64,000 nucleotides of DNA. Origin: Aldehydirespirator sp965204875 (GTDB lineage Bacteria > Actinomycetota > Acidimicrobiia > Acidimicrobiales > Aldehydirespiratoraceae). Below, piece by piece: positions 16,450 to 24,472 of the stretch; position 1 is the first letter of the stretch, and each line of letters begins with the position of its first letter. The position numbers and the translations under genes are program-made. Under the pieces are notes generated by a model. The model did no database searches. It worked only from the letters and a program-made list of their open reading frames with translations, and was not told the DNA's origin. The stretch covers positions 372,001-436,000 of the forward strand of contig OZ242020.1 in assembly GCA_965204875.1 (NCBI GenBank), read 5' to 3'.

Positions 16450-17043
16450 ATGGCCGGACCCCTGGCGCTGCGGTTCGTGTCCTCGTATGCCCATGCCGAC
16501 GACATGCCTGAGACGTTGGCCGAGTTGGCACTGGTGGGACGGTCGAACGTGGGCAAGTCGTCGCTGCTGAACGCGCTCGCCCAGCGCCGGCAGTTGGCCC
16601 GCACATCCAAGACTCCCGGCGCCACCCGGCTGCTCAACGCCTTCGAGTTGGGCGCGGACGGCTCCCGGCGGTGGCTGGTGGATCTGCCCGGCTACGGTTA
16701 CGCGCAAGCGTCCAAGACCGAGCAGCGACGCTGGAGCGCCATGGCGCACCGATACCTCACCCACCGCGATCCGCTGCGCGGCGTGCTTCACCTCATCGAC
16801 GGCGAGATCGGACCCACAGGCCTCGACTCACAGACCGTCGAGTGGCTCAAGAGCGTGGACCTGCCAGTGACCTACGTGGCCACCAAGGCAGACAAGGTCC
16901 GCCCCTCACGCCGCGGCGCCCGCCGCAACGACCTGGCAGCGAAGCTCGGCGCAGACCGCGGCGACGTCCACTGGACCAGCGCCGCAAAGGGCACCGGAAT
17001 CCCAGAACTAAGAACCCTCATAACAGCACTGCTGCTAGCGTAG
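16450..17043 (+). CDS. engB: Ribosome biogenesis GTP-binding protein EngB/YsxC
   Basis: A 197-residue single-domain GTPase. G1 is GRSNVGKSSLLNAL near residue 30, the switch region is TSKTPGATR, G3 is VDLPGYGYAQ near 76, G4 is TKADKV near 142 and the G5-like step is TSAAKGTG. The DLPGYGYA motif is diagnostic for EngB. It assists late assembly of the large ribosomal subunit and is usually essential. It lies 18 nt after vapC on the same strand but is probably expressed independently. Confidence 0.93.
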   Translation: MAGPLALRFVSSYAHADDMPETLAELALVGRSNVGKSSLLNALAQRRQLARTSKTPGATRLLNAFELGADGSRRWLVDLPGYGYAQASKTEQRRWSAMAHRYLTHRDPLRGVLHLIDGEIGPTGLDSQTVEWLKSVDLPVTYVATKADKVRPSRRGARRNDLAAKLGADRGDVHWTSAAKGTGIPELRTLITALLLA

Positions 17044-17067
17044 GTCTGATCGGGGTTCCCGCTTCGG

Positions 17068-18255
17068 TTACACGCCGGAGGTGGCGGCCAGGGAGGCTAC
17101 CGCGGCGGGCAGGCCGTGGCCGTGGGGCAGGTTCAGCGCCGCCATGGCCGTCTCCAGGCCGCCGAGCGCACCCAGCAGCATCGGCTCGTTGAGGTCGCCC
17201 AGGTGGCCGATGCGGAACGCCCGCCCCTCCATCTCGGCCAGCATCGGTGTTCCGACGCTCACCCTGAAGCGGTCACGGGCCATGGCGATCAAGGGCTCGG
17301 ACGCAATGGGGCCGGTGCGCACGCACGTGATCGCCGCCGCCCGGTGCTTGGGCTCGGCGATGTTGATCTCCCAGGGGCCGCCCAGCGCCCAGCCCTCGAC
17401 CGCGGCATGCACGGCCGCGGCCCAGCGTCGGTGCCTCGCCACCGACGCCTCCATCCCGCCCGACTCCGCGATCATGTCGAGCGCGGCGCGCAACGCGAAC
17501 ATGTGCTGCTCGGGAGGGGTGCCGCCGAAGCGCTTGTAGACGTGGCCCCCCTCGAAGCGGGGTTCCCACGCCAGGTGGTACCTGGGCGTAGTGGCGGCTG
17601 CGCTGCGGCGCAGCGCACGCTCGCTCAGAGCGCAGAACGACAGCCCCGGCGGCATCATCAGCCCCTTCTGGGAGGCCGCCACCGCCACATCGATGCCCCA
17701 CTCGCGCATGTGCAGCGGCTCGGTGCCAAGCGAGCACACGGCGTCGGCCACGTACAGCGCCGGATGGCCTGCCTCGTCCATCGCGGCTCGCACCGCGGCC
17801 AGGTCGGCGACCGCGCCCGTGGAGGTCTCGGTATGCACCACGCACACGCTGCGGATGCGATGCTGCCTGTCGGCGGCGAGGATGTCGGCGAGTTCGGCCG
17901 GGTCGGTCGGGCCGCGCGTCGCCGGCGTCGTGGACACCACGTTGTAGCCGAGGTTGCGGGCCATGAGCGCCCACCGGCGCCCGAACATGCCGCTGTCGGC
18001 GATCAGCACGGTGTCGCCGGGGTCGAGCGTGTTGGTTAGCGCCGACTCCCAGGCGCCGTGCCCGACCGTGGTCAGCACCACGATCTCGTCCGCCCCACCG
18101 AACACGGCCGGCAGGTCCTCCCAGACGCTGTCGGCCAGCGCCACGAAATCCGGGTCTGCGAAGTCGATGGCGGGCCGCCGGAACGCCTCCAGCACCCGGT
18201 CGGGAATGTTGGTAGGCCCAGGATTGTGGACGAAGTACCGTCCCGGCCCGCTCAT
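17068..18255 (-). CDS. Class V aminotransferase, serine/alanine-glyoxylate aminotransferase family
   Basis: About 395 residues from ATG 18255; the open frame extends to 18300 but homologues begin near GRYFVHNPGPTNIP. The PLP-binding Lys is in ASQKGLMMPPG, preceded by VADAVCSLGTEPL with the pyridine-contacting Asp. HTETSTGAVADL is another family signature. It should transfer an amino group to glyoxylate from serine, alanine or aspartate; the donor cannot be told from sequence. Possible roles are glycine formation or glyoxylate assimilation. It stands convergent to engB and upstream of the nitronate monooxygenase-like gene on the same strand. Confidence 0.85.
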   Translation of the reverse strand: MSGPGRYFVHNPGPTNIPDRVLEAFRRPAIDFADPDFVALADSVWEDLPAVFGGADEIVVLTTVGHGAWESALTNTLDPGDTVLIADSGMFGRRWALMARNLGYNVVSTTPATRGPTDPAELADILAADRQHRIRSVCVVHTETSTGAVADLAAVRAAMDEAGHPALYVADAVCSLGTEPLHMREWGIDVAVAASQKGLMMPPGLSFCALSERALRRSAAATTPRYHLAWEPRFEGGHVYKRFGGTPPEQHMFALRAALDMIAESGGMEASVARHRRWAAAVHAAVEGWALGGPWEINIAEPKHRAAAITCVRTGPIASEPLIAMARDRFRVSVGTPMLAEMEGRAFRIGHLGDLNEPMLLGALGGLETAMAALNLPHGHGLPAAVASLAATSGV

Positions 18256-18330
18256 GCGTCCATGAGAGCAGCGCTCAGGCAGTCCCGGATCCCCGCCCAC
18301 CCAGGCGTCCGCACAGGCACCCCGAGACCC

Positions 18331-19482
18331 TCAGCCATCGAGGTGTGCCGATAGGGACTCGACCGAGTCGATGAACTCCTCGACCATCTCGTACACGACT
18401 GCGGCGCTGGTCTTGGTCTGGTTCATGGTTCCCACGATCTGGCCGACGAAGTAGTTGGCGAGCTTCTCGGCGCCCGATCCGGCGGTGTGCGCGGCCCGCT
18501 CGATGCGCCGCTGGGCGCTGCGGGCGAGCACCGGTTGCAGCGGCATGGACAGCGGATCGGGGGTGTCGGGGCTGTGCCACTCGTCGGTCCAGGCCGATTT
18601 GAGCATCCGCGCCGGCTTGCCGGTGAGCGAGCGCGACCGCATCGTGTCGGCCGACGAGGCCGCCAGCATCTTCTCCTTCACCACGGGATGGGTCTCGGCC
18701 TCGGCCGTGGTGAGCCACACCGACCCGCACCACACGCCCTCGGCGCCCAGCGCCATCGCCGCGGCCATCTGGCGTCCCCGCCCGATCCCGCCCGCACCTA
18801 GCACCGGCACGTCCACGGCATCGACGATCTCGGGGATGAGCACCATCGATCCGATCTCACCGGTGTGGCCGCCGGCCTCGTAACCCTGCGCGATGATGAT
18901 GTCCACCCCGGCAGCAGCGTGACGCTCGGCGTGAACGGCCCGCCCGGCCAGGGCGCCGATCAGCCTGCCGGAGCCCTTGACAGCGTCGATCATGTGCGGC
19001 GGCGGCGACCCCAGGGCGTTGGCCACGAACACCGGGCGGTGGGCCAGGGCAACATCGAGTTGCGCGCTGGCTGCGTCGGCCGAGAACGGCGTCACGTCGC
19101 CGAGGCTGCCGAAGGAGGTCAACGACTCGGCGCTGTCGCCGGGCGGCAGGGGCGGCACCTCGTAGCGGGCGAGGATGTCCTCCACGAAGTCGATGTGCGC
19201 GGCCGGGATCAGCCTGCGCACATCGTCGAGCGTGTGGCCGCCGCCGGCGTCGCCGGCACCGGAAAGACCGGCGGCGATGATGACGTCCACACCGTAGGGC
19301 CGGTCGCCGATCTCGGCCTCGATCCAGTCCAGGTCGGTGTCGAGGGACTGGGGCGAGTGCGCCACCGCGCCGAGCACGCCCATGCCCCCCGCCCTGGACA
19401 CGGCGGCCACCACATCACGGCAGTGGCTGAAGGCCACGATGGGCAGCTCGATACCCAGCATCTCGGTGATGCGCGTCCTCAT
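18331..19482 (-). CDS. Nitronate monooxygenase-like NAD(P)H-dependent flavin oxidoreductase
   Basis: A 383-residue TIM-barrel flavoprotein. The N-terminal LGIELPIVAFSH, the FMN loop AQGYEAGGHTGEIGSM near residue 200 and the phosphate-binding PVLGAGGIGRGRQMAAAMALGA near 230 are the FabK/NMO signature. Members oxidise alkyl nitronates or reduce quinones and enoyl substrates. The C-terminal 80 residues are additional helices often seen in actinobacterial paralogues. The ATG start is followed upstream by a 71-bp duplicated segment at 19494 and 19565. Confidence 0.85.
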   Translation of the reverse strand: MRTRITEMLGIELPIVAFSHCRDVVAAVSRAGGMGVLGAVAHSPQSLDTDLDWIEAEIGDRPYGVDVIIAAGLSGAGDAGGGHTLDDVRRLIPAAHIDFVEDILARYEVPPLPPGDSAESLTSFGSLGDVTPFSADAASAQLDVALAHRPVFVANALGSPPPHMIDAVKGSGRLIGALAGRAVHAERHAAAGVDIIIAQGYEAGGHTGEIGSMVLIPEIVDAVDVPVLGAGGIGRGRQMAAAMALGAEGVWCGSVWLTTAEAETHPVVKEKMLAASSADTMRSRSLTGKPARMLKSAWTDEWHSPDTPDPLSMPLQPVLARSAQRRIERAAHTAGSGAEKLANYFVGQIVGTMNQTKTSAAVVYEMVEEFIDSVESLSAHLDG

Positions 19483-19493
19483 GGGAGCCCCTT

Positions 19494-19645
19494 ATGAGCG
19501 GTCATCTCAAACGCCTCGTGCCTAGTCTCTGCGCTGGGTTCCTGTCCAATGGCGAGAACTCCTCATGCGCGGTCATTTCGAGATCCTCGCGTGCGCTCTT
19601 TGCGCTCTGTGAGCCCTGTGAGCCCTGTGAGCCCTGTGAGCTCTC
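19494..19645 (+). repeat. 71-bp direct repeat plus CTGTGAGCC microsatellite
   Basis: ATGAGCGGTCATCTC at 19494 recurs as ATGCGCGGTCATTTC at 19565, a 71-bp spacing; flanking bases (GCTCTTTGCGCTCTG against GTCTCTGCGCTGGG) also match imperfectly. A run of four 9-bp CTGTGAGCC units follows at about 19608-19640. This is the spacer between the acyl-CoA dehydrogenase and nitronate monooxygenase-like genes; I see no gene in it. Confidence 0.75.
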
Positions 19646-20893
19646 TCATTGTGAATGTTCACGGGCGCCCCCTCTGCGTGTCTCGCTCCAGGTGAGGCCG
19701 GCCTCCACGCTGGACTCTCGCGGGAGGCCCAGCACCTGCTCGGCCACGATATTGCGCTGCACCGCGAACGTGCCGCCACCGAGCGTCAGGGCCGGCGAGA
19801 ACAGCAGCCCGTAGTGCCAGATCGGGTCGACGTCACCGAACAGGCCGCCCCCGCGGGGGAAGTTGATCTCGGTGGCGCCGGTCCGCATGGAGGCGGGCAC
19901 CTCGCCGGCGGGTCCCGAGCCGGTCAGCATCCCGGCGGCGCCGGCCGTTGCCGCGGCCGACTCCATCACCCTCCGGCCGTGATCGTCGGACATGACCTTC
20001 AGGATCGACGCCTCCGCGCCAGGGGTGCGCCCCGCCAGCCGGGCGCTGAGCGTGCGCAGCTGGTTGAGGCGCAGCACCTCGGCCTCGCAGTGGATCGCGG
20101 CGAGGCGGTCGCGCAGCACCGGGTCGGGCACACCGCCGTTGCGCCGAAGCAGGTCGATCAGCAGGCGCGCCGTAGGGCCGTTGCTCCACAGCACCCCGCC
20201 GGAGGACAGCCCGACCCGCTCATTGGCCAAGGTCACCTTCGCCAGGCGCCAGCCTTCGCCCTCAGCACCGACCCGCAGGCCGGCCGGCAGCCTCACATCG
20301 TCGAAGAACACCTGGTTGAACGAGTGCGCCGTGGTCATGTCCACGATGGGCCGCAGCGACACGCCGGGTGCGTCCATGGGGCAGATGAAGTAGGTGATGC
20401 CGCGGTGCTTGGGCACATCGGGGTCGGTGCGGGCGATGAGGATGCCGAACTTGCTGTGGTGGGCGCCGCTGGACCAGATCTTCGAGCCGTTCACCACGTA
20501 GGCGTCGCCGTCGCGCACCGCCCGCGTGGACAGCGCGGCGAGGTCGGATCCCGCATCGGGCTCGCTGAAGAGCTGGCACCAGTACTCCTCGCCGCTGAAG
20601 ATCGGCCACAGGTAGCGGTCCTTCTGCTGCTGCGTGCCCGCGAGCAGGATCGTGGGAGCGGCCCAGCCGATGCCGATCAGGTTGTCGGGCCGCTTGACGT
20701 GAGCGGCCCGCAACTCCTCGTCGATGACGAGCTGGTGCAGTCCGTCGGCCTCAAGGCCCCACGGCTCGGGCCAGTGCGGCACCACATAACCCGCCTCCGC
20801 CAGCTGCCGGCCTGTGGGCGCGGGGTGCTCCTCGAGCCAGCGACGCACCGCAAGGCGCCTTGGGTCGTCGTCGGGAGGAAGGTCGAAGTCCAT
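19646..20893 (-). CDS. Acyl-CoA dehydrogenase family protein
   Basis: About 415 residues from ATG 20893 (MDFDLPPDDD). The FAD-binding motif FSEPDAGSDLAALSTRA near residue 112 and SKIWSSGAHHSKFGILIART near 140 are diagnostic. The flavin-binding middle strand and ANERVGLSSGG helix start follow, and GLLFSPALTLGGGTFAVQRNIVAEQVLGLPR closes the fold. The catalytic Glu is usually in the C-terminal helical domain, and I could not place it with certainty here. It belongs to the group seen in actinobacterial steroid or branched acyl-CoA degradation. The frame is open upstream to 21025 but without conserved content. Confidence 0.87.
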   Translation of the reverse strand: MDFDLPPDDDPRRLAVRRWLEEHPAPTGRQLAEAGYVVPHWPEPWGLEADGLHQLVIDEELRAAHVKRPDNLIGIGWAAPTILLAGTQQQKDRYLWPIFSGEEYWCQLFSEPDAGSDLAALSTRAVRDGDAYVVNGSKIWSSGAHHSKFGILIARTDPDVPKHRGITYFICPMDAPGVSLRPIVDMTTAHSFNQVFFDDVRLPAGLRVGAEGEGWRLAKVTLANERVGLSSGGVLWSNGPTARLLIDLLRRNGGVPDPVLRDRLAAIHCEAEVLRLNQLRTLSARLAGRTPGAEASILKVMSDDHGRRVMESAAATAGAAGMLTGSGPAGEVPASMRTGATEINFPRGGGLFGDVDPIWHYGLLFSPALTLGGGTFAVQRNIVAEQVLGLPRESSVEAGLTWSETRRGGAREHSQ

Positions 20894-21097
20894 CGAAGCC
20901 CCACTCTCGCCGCGTATCGGCCCACCCGCAAACCCGCGGCCGCCATGTCGGCGCTCGGCAACGCCAGCGGCAGGGCAAGAGCTTGGGTGCAGCCCAGTGC
21001 CACGCAAAAGGACTCCCCGGGTCACCGCCCCCGCGCGCTGGGACGTTCCAGCCCCCGATCAGGCACCGCTACCCCAGGGATCCGGAACCGAGAATGC

Positions 21098-21169
21098 TAA
21101 AGACCACAAAGACACTAAAGACCGCAAAGACACTAAAGGCTGCAAAGAAAATAAGAGCTGCAATCCGGC
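21098..21169 (+). repeat. 18-bp tandem repeat array, four decaying copies
   Basis: Units TAAAGACCACAAAGACAC (21098), TAAAGACCGCAAAGACAC (21116), TAAAGGCTGCAAAGAAAA (21134) and TAAGAGCTGCAATCCGGC (21152). The array is A-rich against a G+C-rich background and ends 13 nt before the ATPase start, so it forms most of that gene's upstream region. Confidence 0.9.
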
Positions 21170-21181
21170 TAGGGTGAGGCT

Positions 21182-22327
21182 GTGGCCGCAAGCGAAAATG
21201 GCCCTTTGAAGGCACGCAACCCGTTCGCACCGGGCTTCGGAACATCGCCACCCGTCCTCGCGGGACGCAGCGATGTGCTCGACGGCATCGGCGACGCTCT
21301 CGCCAGCGGCCCGACCCACCCCGACTACACCTCGCTGCTCATAGGTGTGCGCGGCGCAGGCAAGACGGTGGTGCTCAACGCTGTGGAGGAGCTGGCTCGC
21401 AGCCTGGGATGGCTGACGCTGTCCCAGAGCGCCTCGCCGACCGGGCTCCTTGATCGCCTCACCCGCGGAGCGTCAGGTCTTCTAGACGAGATCGGGCCGG
21501 CCAAGCCGAAACGCCAGGTCACCAGCGTGACCGCGGCCGGGTTCGGCGTCGGGTTCGAGACCGGTACGCAATCGAAGCGAGACCACGACCTCCGGGGTGT
21601 GCTGTCGGCTCTCGGTGACACCCTCACCGACAACGGCACCGGTCTGCTGATCACCATCGACGAACTGCAGCGGGGCGACCCGGGCGAGTTCCGTGAGTTC
21701 GGCACAGTCATCCAGCACGTCACACGGCGCGAGCAGCGTTGCATCGCCTTCGTCGGTGCGGGGCTTCCCGAGATCGAGGACACGCTGCTGTCGGATGAGG
21801 CCGCCACGTTCTTGCAACGCTGCTCCCGCTTCGAGATCGGCCAACTCGACCGGCGGGCCACCCGGGAGGCCATCGCCGAGCCGATCAAACAGCAAGGCCG
21901 GAGCATTCACGCCGAAGCGCTTGATCAGGCTGTCACAGCGTCGTCGGGTTATGCATTCATGGTGCAGCTCGTAGGATTTCATAGCTGGAAGGTAGCCGCC
22001 ATGTCTGAGCAGATCATCTCTGAGCATGTTGCGACCGGTATCTCCGAGGCTCAGCGGCGTATCGGCAGGATGGTCCTCGCCCCCATATGGAAGACCCTCT
22101 CGGATGTGGATCGGCGCTTCTTGAGAGCCATGACGCAGGACGACGGCGAATCACGGCTAGCCGACGTCGCTGAGCGACTCGGTGTCACAAGCAGCTACGC
22201 AGGCGTCTACCGCAAACGGCTCATGCACGTCGGGATGATCGTCTCCACAAGGCGGGGCCACATGACGTTCGCCCACCACGCAGCCCGAGACTGGGTCCGC
22301 GACCAACTCCCCGACTCGACACTCTAG
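21182..22327 (+). CDS. AAA+ ATPase with C-terminal winged-helix-like domain
   Basis: A 381-residue protein from GTG 21182. Walker A is IGVRGAGKTVVLNAV near residue 53, Walker B is GLLITIDELQRG near 155, and IAFVGAGLPE is a sensor-1-like strand. The C-terminal 90 residues (TLSDVDRRFLRAM, then DVAERLGVTSSYAGVYRKRL) form a helix-turn-helix. The organisation recalls ORC/Cdc6-like or STAND-type ATP-binding proteins found in accessory regions. The target is unknown. It precedes the GATC restriction-modification operon by about 240 bp on the same strand, so a functional link is possible but not shown. Composition is slightly lower in G+C than the housekeeping genes. Confidence 0.78.
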   Translation: MAASENGPLKARNPFAPGFGTSPPVLAGRSDVLDGIGDALASGPTHPDYTSLLIGVRGAGKTVVLNAVEELARSLGWLTLSQSASPTGLLDRLTRGASGLLDEIGPAKPKRQVTSVTAAGFGVGFETGTQSKRDHDLRGVLSALGDTLTDNGTGLLITIDELQRGDPGEFREFGTVIQHVTRREQRCIAFVGAGLPEIEDTLLSDEAATFLQRCSRFEIGQLDRRATREAIAEPIKQQGRSIHAEALDQAVTASSGYAFMVQLVGFHSWKVAAMSEQIISEHVATGISEAQRRIGRMVLAPIWKTLSDVDRRFLRAMTQDDGESRLADVAERLGVTSSYAGVYRKRLMHVGMIVSTRRGHMTFAHHAARDWVRDQLPDSTL

Positions 22328-22563
22328 CACAAGCACTCCGTGAATTAGGATAAATACATTATATATAAGGATGATCAACATAGACAGATCAGATCAGTAG
22401 CGCGTGATCAGATGAACGGTGTATGATCAAAGTGATGTCCGCGATGCACTCGGCGCTAGCACTGGCACCACCCCGCAACGATGTTGTACCTCACAGCAGC
22501 GTGCCGCAGCCCATGGCCACGTGTTGGACAACTCATCGCCACGGAATCATGGCTCGGTAGCGG
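22328..22563 (+). promoter_or_regulatory. A+T-rich leader with five clustered GATC sites upstream of the GATC methyltransferase
   Basis: The segment 22340-22430 is strongly A+T-rich (ATACATTATATATAAGG at 22354) and could hold a promoter. GATC occurs at 22373, 22387, 22392, 22406 and 22425, five times in 56 bp. The downstream methyltransferase and endonuclease look GATC-specific, so these sites could couple expression to methylation. No gene is evident here. Confidence 0.55.
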
Positions 22564-23402
22564 ATGCGATCACCGATGGAACTTGCGATCCCATGCGCCC
22601 AGATTGGTGACGCGGTCCTCCATCACGGTGACTGCCTGCAGGTGATGTCTGCCATGCCGTCGGAGAGTGTTGACATGGTGTTCGCCGACCCGCCATACAA
22701 CCTCTCCAACGACGGAACTTCCGTTCACGCAGGCAAGCGAGTCTCCGTGAATAAAGGTATCTGGGACAAGAGTCGTGGTGTATCAGAGGACTTTGACTTT
22801 CACTATTCGTGGATCGAAGCATGTCATCGACTCTTGAAGCCTGAGGGAACGATATGGATATCGGGCACCTACCATAGCATCTATGCCTGTGGCCATGCCT
22901 TACAACTACAGGGATGGCGCATTTTGAACGATATAGCTTGGTATAAGCCGAATGCCGCGCCCAATCTCGGCTGTCGAATGTTCACTGCGAGCCACGAGAC
23001 GCTTCTATGGGCTAGCAAGGGCAAGACAGCGAAACACACCTTCAACTATCACGACATGAGAGACGGCGATTTCGAGAACGATTTCATCAAGAAAGCGGGA
23101 AAGCAGATGCGGAGCGTGTGGTCCATTGCCACTCCCGGCAAGTCCGAGAAGCACTATGGCAAACATCCGACGCAGAAGCCGCTACGACTGCTTCATAGAA
23201 TAATCCTGGCTAGCACGCGTCCAGGCAACGTCATCCTCGATCCCTTCTGCGGGTCTGCCACAACAGGTGTAGCCGCCCTTAATGTGGGGGGGGGGGGGGG
23301 CGAAGGTTCATTGGCATCGAATCCAATCGAGAATATTTGGACGAACTTGCTGTCCCCCGACTTCGCGACGCTGTCCGACGGCAAAGAGGTCCTGTCGGAT
23401 AA
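22564..23402 (+). pseudogene. DpnA-like (GATC-type) N6-adenine DNA methyltransferase, frame broken at a G15 tract
   Basis: The frame from ATG 22564 (or 22576) has motif IV FADPPYNLSNDGTS near residue 38, then VNKGIWDK, LKPEGTIWISGTYHSIY and PAPNL-like AAPNLGCRMFTAS. HPTQKPLRLLHRIILAST and motif I ILDPFCGSATTG near 225 follow. The order IV then I is beta class, and the run of motifs resembles the DpnA/MboI-type GATC methyltransferases. At 23286-23300 there are 15 consecutive Gs. As written, translation leaves the conserved frame and runs to 23673. The conserved ending RRFIGIESNREYLDEL continues in another frame from 23301 to TAA 23400-23402. A tract of 16 or 13 Gs would restore it. The stop overlaps the nuclease ATG as TAATG. 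This is either a phase-variable gene in the off state or a homopolymer sequencing error. Confidence 0.85.
23286..23300 (+). repeat. Homopolymer of 15 G at the methyltransferase frameshift
   Basis: Fifteen G residues lie between AATGT and CGAAGG. With 15, the methyltransferase frame is lost; with 16 or 13, it joins the conserved C-terminus; with 14, it would fuse in frame to the downstream endonuclease reading frame. Such tracts are classical slipped-strand contingency sites. Confidence 0.95.
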
Positions 23403-24019
23403 TGGAACGACACGTTGCTGTAGCGAAGCTACGAAAACTGGTAGGGACAGACTTACACAATCTTGCCAAAAAGCACGAAGTGACCGTCTGCAAGCCAAAC
23501 GGCAAGCAAAACAAGGGGTGGGCAGGCCATGCCCTGGAACGGCACTTGGGTTTACCACTCAACTCTGCACAGGCACCCAACTTCGGATCATGGGAGCTAA
23601 AGGTGATTTCTCTCAAGCGTCTACAGGCGGGCCGCCTAACGTTCAAGGAAACAATGGCTGTGACCATGATTGACCCAAGAAACGTGGCCCTTACGCCATT
23701 TGACGAAAGTCATCTTCTGACCAAACTCCGAAAGGCCGTTCTTGTAGCACGAGTTGTGGGCGAGGATTTCATGGCACCTTCTCCCGTTTACTCAGTCGCG
23801 ACACTCGATCTGGAAGGGGAGGCACTCAGTATTGTCAAACAGGACTATAACCTGGTGCGGGAATACATACGTGACACGTGCCGAGGATTCGACGCGCTAA
23901 GCGGGAAGTTGGGAACATATATCCAACCGCGCACCAAAGGCCCTGGGCATGGCAGCACTTCTCGAGCATTCTACGCCCGTAAAGAGTTTCTCAGACTATA
24001 CGTGAACCTCAACCGATAA
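23402..24019 (+). CDS. MutH/Sau3AI-like type II restriction endonuclease (predicted GATC specificity)
   Basis: A 205-residue protein whose ATG overlaps the restored methyltransferase stop (TAATG). NKGWAGHALERHLG near residue 40 and NFGSWELKVISLKR near 60 align with MutH, where the first Glu and the Asp/Glu-Leu-Lys set bind metal. Later matches are KETMAVTMIDP, SHLLTKLRKAVLVARV and the C-terminal SGKLGTYIQPRTKGPG followed by RAFYARKEF. MutH and Sau3AI recognise GATC, which fits a DpnA-like methyltransferase partner. The position just before ELK that normally carries the first catalytic Asp appears as Asn (APNF rather than PDF). If the alignment holds, cleavage may be weakened or lost. The operon is lower in G+C than its surroundings, suggesting transfer. 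Confidence 0.75.
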   Translation: MERHVAVAKLRKLVGTDLHNLAKKHEVTVCKPNGKQNKGWAGHALERHLGLPLNSAQAPNFGSWELKVISLKRLQAGRLTFKETMAVTMIDPRNVALTPFDESHLLTKLRKAVLVARVVGEDFMAPSPVYSVATLDLEGEALSIVKQDYNLVREYIRDTCRGFDALSGKLGTYIQPRTKGPGHGSTSRAFYARKEFLRLYVNLNR

Positions 24020-24054
24020 TGGAAGCTACGGCCTGGCAAAGATCTTTTGCGAGC

Positions 24055-24190
24055 ACTACGTTCTTTCGGCAGGTTCGCCGTGGTGTCGCATCAGCCGCTC
24101 CACCCGTTTGCGGTTCACCTTACGGCCCAGTCAGCACCTCCGCTGTCACTCGCGGCAACCACGCCAGCCCCAAGAAAGCTTGCCCACCGA
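24055..24190 (-). pseudogene. IS3-family transposase fragment
   Basis: On the minus strand, one frame reads RKVNRKRVERLMRHHGEP, the typical start of the IS3 OrfB helper region, and an adjacent frame just upstream reads RVTAEVLTG, matching the RITAEL step that precedes it. The two pieces are in different frames and no DDE domain follows, so this is a decayed scrap. The rest of 24020-24472 shows no gene I can support; open frames there look like noise. Confidence 0.45.
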
Positions 24191-24472
24191 CGCAATACTG
24201 CGGCCCTCGTCGAGCAGCAACGCCCCGCCCAGCCTTGAACGCCCCCGAAAACGAACGACGCACCCGACCCGGACCCACCTGCGCCTGCCGCAGCCTTGGG
24301 CTATGCCTACTGGCACTCGACCGACCTAAACGAGGTGACCGGTCAACGGGAGAGGCCCCATGTGCGGCACGAGGCCTGCCTGAGGTTGAAGCTTCCGCTG
24401 TGGCAAGCTGTGCTCGGTTTTGTTTCGACGGTTCAGATAACTTGGTGAGTGCCGGAAAATATTTGATACAGG

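Noticed and set aside
23286..24019. A natural methyltransferase-nuclease fusion as the main product
   Set aside because: Fusion needs 14 Gs; the TAATG overlap and conserved methyltransferase C-terminus argue that separate proteins are the normal state.
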